From Arachis hypogaea (taxonomy: Eukaryota; Streptophyta; Magnoliopsida; Fabales; Fabaceae), in contig NC_092044.1 of NCBI RefSeq assembly GCF_003086295.3, positions 76,594,024 to 76,658,023 of the forward strand: DNA of 64,000 bases, read 5' to 3'. Of this stretch, positions 34,703-46,292 are shown piece by piece. A program made the position numbers and the translations under genes. The stretch's first letter is position 1. Each line of letters begins with the position of its first letter. Below the pieces are notes generated by a model. The model saw only the letters and a program-made list of their open reading frames with translations, had not been told where the DNA came from and searched no databases.

Positions 34703-36266
34703 TTGTTCGAGTATGGACAACTGACGGTTCATCTTGTTGCTCAGATTAGGTAATTTTCTTTTCAAAAATCTTTTTCAAAATTTTTCTTTTCTGTTTCGTT
34801 TTTCCAAACCTTATTTTCGAAAAAAATTAATAAAAATACAAAAAAAAACATCATAAAATCATAAAAATCAAAAATATCTTGTGTTTCTTGTTTGAGTCTT
34901 GAGTAAATTTTTAAGTTTGGTGTCAATTGCATGCTTTAAAAATTTTTCTTGCATTTTTTTTTCGAAAATTTATGCATTCATAGTTTCTTCATGATCTTCA
35001 AGATGTTCTTGGTAAATCTTCTTGTTTGATCTTGATGATTTCTTGTTTTGTGTTGTTTGTTGTTTTTCATATGCATTTTTCGTTTGTTAGAGTCCATGCA
35101 TTAAAGATTTCTAAGTTTGGTGTCTTGCATGTTTTCTTTGCATCAAAAATTTTTCAAAAATATGTTCTTGATGTTCATCATGATCTTCAAAGTGTTCTTG
35201 GTGTTCATCTTGACATTCATAATGTTCTTGCATGCATCTTGTGGTTTGATCCAAAATTTTCATATTTTGGGTCATTTTTATGTTTTTCTCTCTCATCTTT
35301 AAAATTTCAAAAATCAAAAAATATCTTTTCCTTATTTCCCTCCAAATTTTCGAAATTTTGGGTTGACTTGGTCAAAAATTTTTAAAAATTAGTTGTTTCT
35401 TACAAGTCAAGTCAAATTTTCAATTTTAAAAATCTTATCTTTTTAAAATCTTTTTCAAAAATCATATCTTTTTCATTTTTTTCATTATTTTTGAAAATTC
35501 CAAAAATCTTTTTCAAATTATTTTCAAAATCTTTTTCTTATCTTTATATCAAATTTTCGAAAATAGCTAACAATTAATGTGATTGATTCAAAAGTTTGAA
35601 GTTTGTTACTTTCTTTTTAAGAAAGGTTCAATCTTTAAATTCTAGAATCTTATCTTTTAGTTTCTTGTTAGTTAAGTAATTAATTTTAAATTTTAAAAAT
35701 TAAATCTTTTCATCTTTTATCAAAATATCTTTTTCTTAGAAATCTTATCTTTTTATCTTATCTATTTATCTTATCTTTTTAATCTTATATTTTTCAAAAA
35801 TTTTATCTTTTTCAAAATTTGATTTCAAAATATCTTATCTAACCTCTTATCTTCTTATCTTTTCAAATTTGATTTTAATATCTTTTTCAACTAACTCTTT
35901 GACTTTTTGTTTATTTCTTATCTTTTTCAAAACCACCTAATTACTCTTCCCTCTCTAATTTTTGAAAATATCTCATCTCTTTTTCAAAAATTCTTTTTAT
36001 TTTAAATTTTGATTTTAATCTTATCTTATTTCTAATTTTCGAAAATTACTAACCCCTTTTTCAAAATTATTTTCGAAATTTGCCCTCTCTTTTCTTACTC
36101 TATTTAATTATTTAATTACTAACACTTATCTTCACCTCTTTCCATCTAAATATCCGAACCCACTCTTCTTCATTCTTCTCCCCTTTCTTTTTCTACTAAC
36201 ATAAAGGAATCTCTATACTGTGACATAGAGGATTCCTCTTTCTTTTCTTGTTTTCTTCTCTTTCAT
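34703..36266 (+). other. Long pyrimidine-rich leader of element A
   Basis: About 1.56 kb without a long ORF, rich in TTTTCAAAA, TTTTCGAAAA and ATCTTATCTTTT words. It contains GTTCTTGGTGTTCATC-like repeats around 35160-35230, also seen in the element at 4019-4625. Probably 5' UTR. Confidence 0.7.
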
Positions 36267-36937
36267 ATGAGCAGGAACAAGGATAAAGGCACTCTTGTTG
36301 AAATTGATCCAGAACCTGAAAGGACTCTGAAGAGAAAATTAAGAGAAGCTAAGTTACAACAATCTAAAGGTAACCTTTCAGAAATATTAGAACAAGAGAA
36401 GGAGATGGCTGCCGAAAATAATAATAATGCAAGAAGAATGCTTGATGACTTCACAAAGCCAACGTCCAAATTTGATGGAAGAAGCATCTCCATTCCTGCC
36501 ATTGGAACCAATAAATTTGAGCTGAAACCTCAGCTAGTTGCCTTAATGCAACAAAACTGCAAGTTTTATGGACTTCCATATGAAGATCCTTATCAGTTTT
36601 TAACTGAGTTCTTGCAGATCTGTGAGACTGTGATGACAAGTCATCTTAGCCTAGTTTCACTAGTCTTTTTCTTATGTTTTCACTTGAATTATGTACTTTC
36701 TTGAGCTCTAAGCAAGCCAATTTGGGTAGATTTTCATGATTCCTTTGATTGAATCAACCATAGATGAATTAATGCAATTTCATGAGGTTTTATGCTATAT
36801 TTGTTACATATTGTGAAAGAATGAATATCTCATGATTTTGAGCATAGCTTTGATATGTTTGGTTGATTAATGATAGGTGAAGAAAGCTTGGAGAAAGGTT
36901 GAAGCAAGAAGGAATGGCTAAGAGGAAGAGAGGACAA

Positions 36938-37390
36938 AAAGTTTGAGCAAAAGTTTGCCTCAAACTTTAGCTCAAACTTTTGGAATAAGTGAAAATGAAC
37001 CAGGAAGCAAAAAGCTGGACCAAAAGTTAGCCTCAAACTTTTGCACAAACTTTTGGGTGAAAAGTTTGCCACAACGGTAGCCCCTAACTTTTGGGCTAAC
37101 GTTGGCACATGCAAAACACTCCCTGGGGCACCAAAAGTTTGTGCCAATGTTAGCCCCTAACTTTTAGGCTAACGTTGGCGCATGAAAATCACTCCCTGGG
37201 CACCAAAAGTTTGCGCCAACGTTAGCCTCTAACTTTTGGGCTAACGTTGGCGCATGAAAAACACATAGGGAGGAGCAAAAGTTTGCGCCAACGTTAGCCT
37301 CTAACTTTTGGGCTAACGTTGGCGCCATAAGTGCATATGAGGAGGCCAACGTTGGAGCAAAAGTTAGACCCCTAACTTTTGCACCAACGT
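36938..37390. repeat. Hairpin array, 72-bp period, in LTR 1 of B
   Basis: Units begin near 37069, 37141, 37213 and 37285. The best has perfect 15-bp arms GCGCCAACGTTAGCC / GGCTAACGTTGGCGC (37213-37227, 37239-37253) with an 11-base loop. AACGTT and GGCGC cores are CpG palindromes. Shorter CAAACTTTTG repeats fill the edges. Confidence 0.85.
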
Positions 37391-37617
37391 TGGTATCAGC
37401 AAATTGAGGAAGCTGATATGAAAAGTTGGAGTAAAAGTTTGCCTCAAACTTTTACTCAAACTTTTACTCAAACTTTTGGCAACATTCAAACCCGGTTCAC
37501 TTGGTTCACTTCGGTTCCTCTCCAAACTCCAAGAGCAATCAACCAAGGCCTCTCTCAACCCAATTCCACCAAGAGCAAAGGCCCAACTCAAGGCTTGAAG
37601 ATCATTTGAAGAAAGTG

Positions 37618-37625
37618 TATAAATA
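37618..37625 (+). promoter_or_regulatory. TATA box in LTR 1 of B
   Basis: TATAAATA; equivalents at 42450 and 47268 in the other LTRs. Confidence 0.6.
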
Positions 37626-38517
37626 GGATAGAATTCAAGTTATCGGGGAGCTCTTCTTTTTAGTTTTCCCTTTAGTTTTGCTTAGTAGTTTTCGGAGAGC
37701 TTTTGATATTGAGTCTTAGTTTCGGGGAAGGAGAATTCCATTCTCTTCCTCTTAGTTTTATTGCTTTCAATTTCAATTACTATTGTCTTGGATCTTGGGT
37801 TGGAGAATTGAAGAAATTCTGTTTCAATCTCATCCTGGGATCTCTCTGTTTCTTTACTGCATAATTGAGTTTAAATTTCTGTTAATTGCTCTTCATCTAC
37901 TTTCTTTGCAAATTTACATTTCCCTTGCAATTGTTCTGGTTGGATCTGGGAAGGCATTGAGATCTAGACTCGGTTATCTAGTCTCTTGGGTCCTGAGATC
38001 TGAATTTCCAATTTCCAATTCTCTGTTTATTGCTTTTCATGTTCATTTACTCTGCTGCTTCAGATCCGATTCAATCCCAATCCCCTTTTACTCTTCTGTT
38101 TGATGCAATTTACTTTGCCTTATTTAATTGCTGCAAATCCAACTCCCAATTCCCTTTACATTTCAAGTCATTTACATTTTTTGCACTTTAAGATTCCGCA
38201 ATTTACATTTCTTGCATTCTAAGTTTCTGCAATTTATATTACTTGTTCTTTAAGATTCAGCAATTTAATTCTTGCTCTCTTTAATTTCATGCAATTTACA
38301 CATTCCCTTTACTTTCAATGCAATTTAAATTCTGCAAATCACAAATCACTCAACCAAATCTTGATTCGCTTGACTAAATCAACCACTAAACTAAAATTGT
38401 TCAATCCTTCAATCCCTGTGGGATCGACCTCACTCCCGTGAGTTTTTATTACTTGATTCGACCCGGTGCACTTGCCGGTGAGTTTTGTGTCGGATCGTTT
38501 TCCGCACATCAAGTTTT

Positions 38518-38535
38518 TGGCGCCGTTGCCGGGGA
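38518..38535 (+). other. Primer binding site, tRNA-Asp type (B unit 1)
   Basis: TGGCGCCGTTGCCGGGGA, six bases after the LTR. Confidence 0.88.
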
Positions 38536-38722
38536 TTGATTAGATTGACAATGATTAAGTGAAGTGGTAGTTTAGATCAAGCACTTTTTCTTTATTTTTG
38601 ACTAACCCACCAACTGTTTGAAGGTTTGCCTCTATTAACACGCTAACTGTTTGAGGTTTTGTCTCAATTAACTATACTCTATTCTCAAAAATACCACTGT
38701 GTATTCCTTGTGATTGATTTAT

Positions 38723-39887
38723 ATGTCACAGGAAAGAAGAGCAGCCAGAGGGAAGGATATCATTGAAGAAGGAGTTTCTGAGAAAGAAGAACACCACAAC
38801 ATGAAGCCGCAACTCATCACATTAATCAAGAAAAATTGTTCCTACGGCGGAAACCCAGTGGAAGATCCTGAACAGCATATATCCATTTTTCTAAGGACTT
38901 GTGGTGCTGTCAACCCCGATGGTGTAAATCATGACACCTGTAAGCTCTTGTTATTTCCCTTCTCACTAAGGGATGAAGCTGCACAATGGTTCGAAACCTT
39001 TCCCCAGGGAAGTATTACTAGTTGGGACGATTTGGTTACCAAATTTCTGGCCAAATTCCCCTCATCCCAACAAAATATCAAGGAAGAACCATTGTTCAAA
39101 GCATGGGAAAGATATAAGAAAGCAAATGACAAAGTGGGTTTCCAAGCGTTCTATGAAGGATTAACCCCAGAAACAAGAAGAGTGGTGGATTACGTCTCAG
39201 ATGACCTTCTCAAAGCAACAGCAGCTGGCCAAGGAACTGCAGAGCTAAATGACAAGAGAGCCAATAACCAACACTCATTTGAGACCCCACAAAATGCAAC
39301 TTCAAAAAAGGAGATAATGAATTGAAGGAATGAAGGCAGCCATGAATCAAAGCAAACAGCTACATCAGCAAACTCAGCAACAATTGGAGTCAATAGCTAG
39401 ACAAATTGATTTTCTCCATTCTACCACAGTGAAGGCACAATTTCCACCATGGAAGCCACATTCTTATCTAAGAATGAGGGAATCTCAATATCAGGAACAA
39501 AGGGACTTCAATTACAACAACCCCAATTTCCCAAACCTGCAAAAAATTCACCATACTAACAACAATCACTGTATACCACCACACTACCCACCCTTCCAAC
39601 CCCTAATACCCCACAACCAACCAATTTCACAAGACTCTCAGAGGATCACTAATCTGGAAATCCTAGTAGAGAGAATGATGAAACATCAAGAGATGATAAG
39701 CAAGAACCATGAGGACTCACTCGGAAGAATTGAGAGGCAAATGAGACAATTAGCCAAGAACCTCACAGAAACAAGGGAGGAGAGGGCTAACAAAAAAGAA
39801 TCACTCATCCGGGATGAGCAGCACAAAGCAAAGCCTCACTTGGAAAAACAATGGGACAAGGTGAAGGATGCTCAGAATCTGAGCTGA
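38723..39887 (+). pseudogene. Gag of element B, unit 1, frameshifted
   Basis: Starts MSQERRAARGK at 38723. Reads as the gag of unit 2 until about 39317, where two bases (CT of the AATCTTGAAGG in unit 2) are missing; the frame then stops at 39325. The rest, 39330-39887, stays open in the shifted frame. The gag core (FLRTCGAVNPD, LLLFPFSLRDEAAQWF, ITSWDDLVTKFLAKFP) lies before the break. It cannot make the full product. Confidence 0.9.
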
Positions 39888-39899
39888 GCAATCACAGAG

Positions 39900-39950
39900 A
39901 ATGTCAAGCTAGTGACAATAAAAGAGCGCTTGTTGGGAGGCAACCCAACC
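39900..39950 (+). promoter_or_regulatory. Post-gag double hairpin, B unit 1
   Basis: TGTCA-AGCTAG-TGACA at 39902-39917, then AGCGCTT and GTTGGG-AGGCAA-CCCAAC at 39932-39949, just after the gag stop. The same block follows gag in element A at 50148-50196. Confidence 0.75.
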
Positions 39951-40019
39951 TGAGGTAGTTTTCTTTTCATATCTATTTCAATAAAAAGGTTAACTAGTTT
40001 TATCTAGATTGCAAGAAGC

Positions 40020-40280
40020 TAAGTTTGGTGTTGCACACCAAAACAATCTAAGGGAGAATGAAGAATTCTAAGTTTGGTGTTCCACCAAAATCCCATTATA
40101 ACACACATTCTCACCTTATGCATAATATGGGCTTCAAGCATACTGGATGAATTAGTTAACTATTTTGCTGTTTTCTAGTTTTCAGCCTTATTACTTTTGA
40201 GAAAGAAAAAAAAGAATTTCACACATGGTTAATGAAAACCTTTGGCAAGGTACTAAGTTTGGTGTTCCTACACCAAAGTA
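40020..40280 (+). promoter_or_regulatory. Three TTTGGTGT hairpins, B unit 1
   Basis: CTAAGTTTGGTG words each followed by their complement: TTTGGTGT-TGC-ACACCAAA (40024-40042), TTTGGTG-TTC-CACCAAA (40073-40089), TTTGGTGT-TCCT-ACACCAAA (40258-40277). Confidence 0.75.
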
Positions 40281-40330
40281 AGTTCAAAAAGCCCACAAAT
40301 AAATCATGCAGACTAACCACTGTTTCTAAG

Positions 40331-40347
40331 TGCTTGGGGAACAAGCA
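40331..40347 (+). promoter_or_regulatory. RGGA-like hairpin 1, B unit 1
   Basis: TGCTTG/CAAGCA with a 5-base loop GGGAA; a variant of the RGGA hairpin. No TTTAAGT motif follows, so this copy looks eroded. Confidence 0.5.
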
Positions 40348-40904
40348 ACTTCCAATATCACTGCAGAATATCATACAAACTTTTGGAGATTTTTAGCATC
40401 ATCAACCAAAGAGGTGAAAGATGAACATGAAAGTCAGCATTGATGATGATGAGAAGAAGGAAAGCAAGTGAACTCCAACAGGTTGTATTGTTAAGTGATT
40501 GTTTTACGTCAAATATTGCTGTAATTGAAAGTTGGATTGTATCCTTATTTGTCCTGCCTGTATGCATAGTATAGTTTTCTTTATATACCCCTGCCTGCCT
40601 GCATAGCATAGTCTTTCTTTATAATTCAATAAGCAAGATGCTTGATTATTCACAACATTCTTATCTTCAAAACTTGTTTGCACTCAATTTTCAAGAATGC
40701 ATCACATGAAAGTTCTTTGAAACGAAGGATTGAGGAATTAAACAATTTTGAGGTAAGCAAAAGATTAGGAGAAGTGGTGGTTCTAGTTGTATGATTATGT
40801 ATTGAGGTTGCATGCTTGTGAAAACTTGCATGGGAGCTCATAGGCAGGATATGAAGTTCAAAGAAGTATTGTGGAGATTCTCAAAAATCAATTGATCCGA
40901 GAAG

Positions 40905-41010
40905 CAGCAAACAAAATAAAAAGAAAAGTAAAGAAAATACAAAAACAAAAAGAACATGGCCCAAGGCTCTGAGCATCAATTACTAGGCAGAAAAAGAAAG
41001 AAAGAAACAA
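40905..41010 (+). other. A/G-rich tract, B unit 1
   Basis: A-rich with AAAAAGAAAAG words; its right flank (CTCTGAGCATCAAT) is shared with element A near 52785. Confidence 0.6.
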
Positions 41011-41437
41011 AAACTCAAAGAGTTGCTATCCTAGTAAATGCTTGTGGTTGAAGTGTGTCAAGGAAAGAGGCTTGAGCAAGTAAATCCTTAGGGGTGCTTT
41101 AACACCTAATACTTTAAAACCAACTGGTTTAGGAGTATTGATTGAAAACTTATTTAAAGAGCCGCTTTGAGACATGACACTTAGAGTCGAGGCCAAAGCA
41201 CAGAAACTATAAGCTGCTTCAAGGTGATTACATATAAAGAGATCTCTATGATACCATTCGGATGAAAATCCTAAGACCTACGACTCCCAATATGTAAGGA
41301 CTAGTGAGCACTGAAGCCCTTGCATGAGCATATAATTTAGAGTTCACCCCACTGTTACTTAATCACTTCACTCACTGTACTTTACAAGTGTTCTTCAATC
41401 CATCTTAATTGAAAGAACCTCTGAGCATAATTCATTT

Positions 41438-41474
41438 CTTGCTTGGGGACAAGCAAGCTTTAAGTTTGGTGTTG
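41438..41474 (+). promoter_or_regulatory. RGGA hairpin 2 against the middle LTR of B
   Basis: Perfect 8-bp stem CTTGCTTG/CAAGCAAG with loop GGGA, then TTTAAGTTTGGTGTTG abutting the LTR at 41475. Same at 46256-46292 for unit 2. Confidence 0.85.
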
Positions 41475-43327
41475 TGATGACAAGTCATCTTAGCCTAGTT
41501 TCACTAGTCTTTTTCTTATGTTTTCACTTGAATTATGTACTTTCTTGAGCTTTAAGCAAGCCAATTTTGGTAGATTTTCATGATTCCTTTGATTGAATCA
41601 ACCATAGATGAATTAATGCAATTTCATGAGGTTTTATGCTATATTTGTTACATATTGTGAAAGAATGAATATCTCATGATTTTGAGCATAGCTTTGATAT
41701 GTTTGGTTGATTAATGATAGGTGAAGAAAGCTTGGAGAAAGGTTGAAGCAAGAAGGAATGGCTAAGAGGAAGAGATGACAAAAAGTTTGAGCAAAAGTTT
41801 GCCTCAAACTTTAGCTCAAACTTTTGGAATAAGTGAAAATGAACCAGGAAGCAAAAAGCTGGACCAAAAGTAAGCCTCAAACTTTTGCACAAACTTTTGG
41901 GTGAAAAGTTTGCCCCAACGGTAGCCCCTAACTTTTGGGCTAACGTTGGCACATGCAAAACACTCCCTGGGGCACCAAAAGTTTGCGCCAACGTTAGTCC
42001 CTAACTTTTAGGCTAACGTTGGTGCATGAAAATCACTCCCTGGGCACCAAAAGTTTGCGCCAACGTTAGCCTCTAACTTTTGGGCTAACGTTGGCGCATG
42101 AAAAACACATAGGGAGGAGCAAACGTTTGCGCCAACGTTAGCCTCTAACTTTTGGGCTAACGTTGGCGCCATAAGTGCATATGAGGAGGCCAACATTGGA
42201 GCAAAAGTTAGACCCCTAACTTTTGCACCAACGTTGGTATCAGCAAATTGAGGAAGCTGATATGAAAAGTTGGAGTAAAAGTTTGCCTCAAACTTTTACT
42301 CAAACTTTTGGCAACATTCAAACCCGGTTCACTTGGTTCACTTCGGTTCCTCTCCAAATTCCAAGAGCAATCAACCAAGGCCTCTCTCAACCCAATTCCA
42401 CCAAGAGCAAAGGCCCAACTCAAGGCTTGAAGATCATTTGAAGAAAGTGTATAAATAGGATAGAATTCAAGTTATCGGGGAGCTCTTCTTTTTAGTTTTC
42501 CCTTTAGTTTTGCTTAGTAGTTTTCGGAGAGCTTTTGGTATTGAGTCTTAGTTTCGGGGAAGGAGAATTCCATTCTCTTCCTCTTAGTTTTATTGCTTTC
42601 AATTTCAATTACTATTGTCTTGGATCTTGGGTTGGAGAATTGAAGAAATTCTGTTTCAATCTCATCCTGGGATCTCTCTATTTCTTTACTGCATAATTGA
42701 GTTTAAATTTCTGTTAATTGCTCTTCATCTACTTTCTTTGCAAATTTACATTTCCCTTGCAATTGTTCTGGTTGGATCTGGGAAGGCATTGAGATCTAGA
42801 CTCGGTTATCTAGTCTCTTGGGTCCTGAGATCTGAATTTCCAATTTCCAATTCTCTGTTTATTGCTTTTCATGTTCATTTACTCTGCTGCTTCAGATCCG
42901 ATTCAATCCCAATCCCCTTTTACTCTTCGGTTTGATGCAATTTACTTTGCCTTATTTAATTGCTGCAAATCCAATTCCCAATTCCCTTTACATTTCTTGC
43001 ACTTTAAGATTCCGCAATTTACATTTCTTGCATTCTAAGTTTCTGCAATTTATATTACTTGTTCTTTAAGATTCAGCAATTTAATTCTTGCTCTCTTTAA
43101 TTTCATGCAATTTACACATTCCCTTTACTTTCAATGCAATTTAAATTCTGCAAATCACAAATCACTCAACCAAATCTTGATTCGCTTGACTAAATCAACC
43201 ACTAAACTAAAATTGTTCAATCCTTCAATCCTTGTGGGATCGACCTCACTCCCGTGAGTTTTTATTACTTGATGCGACCCGGTGCACTTGCCGGTGAGTT
43301 TTGTGTCGGATCATTTTCCGCACATCA
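41475..43327 (+). repeat. Middle LTR of element B
   Basis: 1853 bp. It has private variants against both outer LTRs: a 16-base deletion near 42990, GAGCTTTAAG, CAACATTGGAG, CTCTATTTC, CTTCGGTTT and GGATCATTTT. Serves as 3' LTR of unit 1 and 5' LTR of unit 2. Hairpin array at about 41778-42236; TATAAATA at 42450. Confidence 0.92.
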
Positions 43328-43333
43328 AGTTTT

Positions 43334-43351
43334 TGGCGCCGTTGCCGGGGA
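43334..43351 (+). other. Primer binding site, tRNA-Asp type (B unit 2)
   Basis: Same 18 bases as in unit 1, six bases after the middle LTR. Confidence 0.88.
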
Positions 43352-43538
43352 TTGATTAGATTGACAATGATTAAGTGAAGTGGTAGTTTAGATCAAGCAC
43401 TTTTTCTTTATTTTTGACTAACCCACCAACTGTTTGATGGTTTGCCTCTATTAACACGCTAACTGTTTGAGGTTTTGTCTCAATTAACTACACTCTATTC
43501 TCAAAAATACCACTGTGTATTCCTTGTGATTGATTTAT

Positions 43539-44705
43539 ATGTCACAGAAAAGAAGAGCAGCCAGAGGGAAGGATATCATTGAAGAAGGAGTTTCTGAGAA
43601 AGAAGAACACCACAACATGAAGCCGCAACTCATCACATTAATCAAGAAAAATTGTTCCTTCGGCGGAAACCCAGTGGAAGATCCTGAACAGCATATATCC
43701 ATTTTTCTAAGGACTTGTGGTGCTGTCAACCCCGATGGTGTAAATCATGACACCTGTAAGCTCTTGTTATTTCCCTTCTCACTAAGGGATGAAGCTGCAC
43801 AATGGTTCGAAACCTTTCCCCAGGGAAGTATTACTAGTTGGGACGATTTGGTTACCAAATTTTTGGCCAAATTCCCCTCATCCCAACAAAATATCAAGGA
43901 AGAACCATTGTTCAAAGCATGGGAAAGATATAAGAAAGCAAATGACAAAGTGGGTTTCCAAGCGTTCTATGAAGGATTAACCCCAGAAACAAGAAGAGTG
44001 GTGGATTACGTCTCAGATGACCTTCTCAAAGCAACAGCAGCTGGCCAAGGAACTGCAGAGCTAAATGACAAGAGAGCCAATAACCAACACTCATTTGAGA
44101 CCCCACAAAATGTAACTTCAAAAAAGGAGATAATGAATCTTGAAGGAATGAAGGCAGCAATGAATCAAAGCAAACAGCTACATCAGCAAACTCAGCAACA
44201 ATTGGAGTCAATAGCTAGACAAATTGATTTTCTCTATTCTACCACAGTGAAGGCACAATTTCCACCATGGAAGCCACATTCTTATCTAAGAATGAGGGAA
44301 TCTCAATATCAGGAACAAAGGGACTTCAATTACAACAACCCCAATTTCCCAAACCTGCAAAAAATTCACCATACCAACAACAATCACTGCATACCACCAC
44401 ACTACCCACCCTTCCAACCCCTAATACCCCACAACCAACCAATTTCACAAGACTCTCAGAGGATCACTAATCTGGAAATCCTAGTAGAGAGAATGATAAA
44501 ACATCAAGAGATGATAAGCAAGAACCATGAGGACTCACTCGGAAGAATTGAGAGGCAAATGAGACAATTAGCCAAGAACCTCACAGAAACAAGTGAGGAG
44601 AGGGCTAACAAAAAAGAATCACTCATCCGGGATGAGCAGCACAAAGCAAAGCCTCACTTGGAAAAACAATGGGACAAGGTGAAGGATGCTCAGAATCTGA
44701 GCTGA
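43539..44705 (+). CDS. Gag-only protein of element B, intact copy
   Basis: 388 residues from ATG at 43539 (MSQKRRAARG) to TGA at 44705. The first ATG is used as the start, the upstream TTG being unlikely. Basic N-terminus; retrotransposon gag core at about residues 35-165 (NPVEDPEQHISIFLRTCG, LLLFPFSLRDEAAQWF, ITSWDDLVTKFLAKFP, FKAWERYKK); then a Gln/Asn/Pro-rich linker and a C-terminal helical, charged region. No CCHC zinc knuckle and no protease motif. Shorter than the gag-protease of A. It probably forms or joins particles made with proteins of a related element. Intact frame suggests recent activity or selection on gag. Confidence 0.85.
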   Translation: MSQKRRAARGKDIIEEGVSEKEEHHNMKPQLITLIKKNCSFGGNPVEDPEQHISIFLRTCGAVNPDGVNHDTCKLLLFPFSLRDEAAQWFETFPQGSITSWDDLVTKFLAKFPSSQQNIKEEPLFKAWERYKKANDKVGFQAFYEGLTPETRRVVDYVSDDLLKATAAGQGTAELNDKRANNQHSFETPQNVTSKKEIMNLEGMKAAMNQSKQLHQQTQQQLESIARQIDFLYSTTVKAQFPPWKPHSYLRMRESQYQEQRDFNYNNPNFPNLQKIHHTNNNHCIPPHYPPFQPLIPHNQPISQDSQRITNLEILVERMIKHQEMISKNHEDSLGRIERQMRQLAKNLTETSEERANKKESLIRDEQHKAKPHLEKQWDKVKDAQNLS

Positions 44706-44717
44706 GCAATCACAGAG

Positions 44718-44767
44718 AATGTCAAGCTAGTGACAATAAAAGAGCGCTTGTTGGGAGGCAACCCAAC
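44718..44767 (+). promoter_or_regulatory. Post-gag double hairpin, B unit 2
   Basis: Same as unit 1: TGTCA/TGACA stem, AGCGCTT, then GTTGGG-AGGCAA-CCCAAC at 44750-44767. Confidence 0.75.
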
Positions 44768-46255
44768 CTGAGGTAGTTTTCTTTTCATATCTATTTCAAT
44801 AAAAAGGTTAACTAGTTTTATCTAGATTGCAAGAAGCTAAGTTTGGTGTTGCACACCAAAACAATCTAAGGGAGAATGAAGAATTCTAAGTTTGGTGTTC
44901 CACCAAAATTCCATTATAACACACATTCTCACCTTATGCATAATATGGGCTTCAAGCATACTGGATGAATTAGTTAACTATTTTGCTGTTTTCTAGTTTT
45001 CAGCCTTATTACTTTTGAGAAAGAAAAAAAAGAATTTCACACATGGTTAATGAAAACCTTTGGCAAGGTACTAAGTTTGGTGTTCCTACACCAAAGTAAG
45101 TTCAAAAAGCCCACAAATAAATCATGCAGACTAACTACTGTTTCTAAGTGCTTGGGGAACAAGCAACTTCCAATATCACTGCAGAATATCATACAAACTT
45201 TTGGAGATTTTTAGCATCATCAACCAAAGAGGTGAAAGATGAACATGAAAGTCAGCATTGATGATGATGAGAAGAAGGAAAGCAAGTGAACTCCAACAGG
45301 TTGTATTGTTAAGTGATTGTTTTACGTCAAATATTGCTGTAATTGAAAGTTGGATTGTATCCTTATTTGTCCTGCCTGTATGCATAGTATAGTTTTCTTT
45401 ATATACCCCTGCCTGCCTGCATAGCATAGTCTTTCTTTATAATTCAATAAGCAAGATGCTTGATTATTCACAACATTCTTATCTTCAAAACTTGTTTGCA
45501 CTCAATTTTCAAGAATGCATCACATGAAAGTTCTTTGAAACGAAGGATTGAGGAATTAAACAATTTTGAGGTAAGCAAAAGATTAGGAGAAGTGGTGGTT
45601 CTAGTTGTATGATTATGTATTGAGGTTGCATGCTTGTGAAAACTTGCATGGGAGCTCATAGGCAGGATATGAAGTTCAAAGAAGTATTGTGGAGATTCTC
45701 AAAAATCAATTGATCCGAGAAGCAGCAAACAAAACAAAAAGAAAAGTAAAGAAAATACAAAAACAAAAAGAACATGGCCCAAGGCTCTGAGCATCAATTA
45801 CTAGGCAGAAAAAGAAAGAAAGAAACAAAAACTCAAAGAGTTGCTATCCTAGTAAATGCTTGTGGTTGAAGTGTGTCAAGGAAAGAGGCTTGAGCAAGTA
45901 AATCCTTAGGGGTGCTTTAACACCTAATACCTTAAAACCAACTGGTTTAGGAGTATTGATTGAAAACTTATTTAAAGAGCCGCTTTGAGACATGACACTT
46001 AGAGTCGAGGCCAAAGCACAGAAACTATAAGCTGCTTCAAGGTGATTACATATAAAGAGATCTCTATGATACCATTCGGATGAAAATCCTAAGACCTACG
46101 ACTCCCAATATGTAAGGACTAGTGAGCACTGAAGCCCTTGCATGAGCATATAATTTAGAGTTCACCCCACTGTTACTTAATCACTTCACTCACTGTACTT
46201 TACAAGTGTTCTTCAATCCATCTTAATTGAAAGAACCTCTGAGCATAATTCATTT

Positions 46256-46292
46256 CTTGCTTGGGGACAAGCAAGCTTTAAGTTTGGTGTTG
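46256..46292 (+). promoter_or_regulatory. RGGA hairpin 2 against the last LTR of B
   Basis: Stem CTTGCTTG/CAAGCAAG (46256-46263, 46268-46275), loop GGGA, then the TTTAAGTTTGGTGTTG motif. LTR begins at 46293. Confidence 0.85.

Larger units (their letters stand above)
36631..38511 (+). repeat. LTR 1 of element B
   Basis: TGATGACAAG to CGCACATCA, 1881 bp. Terminal TGATG/CATCA are inverted. Contains the 72-bp-period hairpin array (36938-37390), TATAAATA at 37618-37625, and an extra 12-bp ACTTTTACTCAA unit relative to the other two LTRs. Confidence 0.92.

Noticed and set aside
36830..37591. Minus-strand ORFs with TLAQKLEANVGANF repeats in the B LTRs
   Set aside because: They are the translation of the hairpin array; repeat periodicity explains the open frame.
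37783..38103. 106-residue ORF repeated in the three B LTRs
   Set aside because: Conserved only because the LTRs are near-identical; hydrophobic random-like composition, no family, and it overlaps the probable LTR leader.
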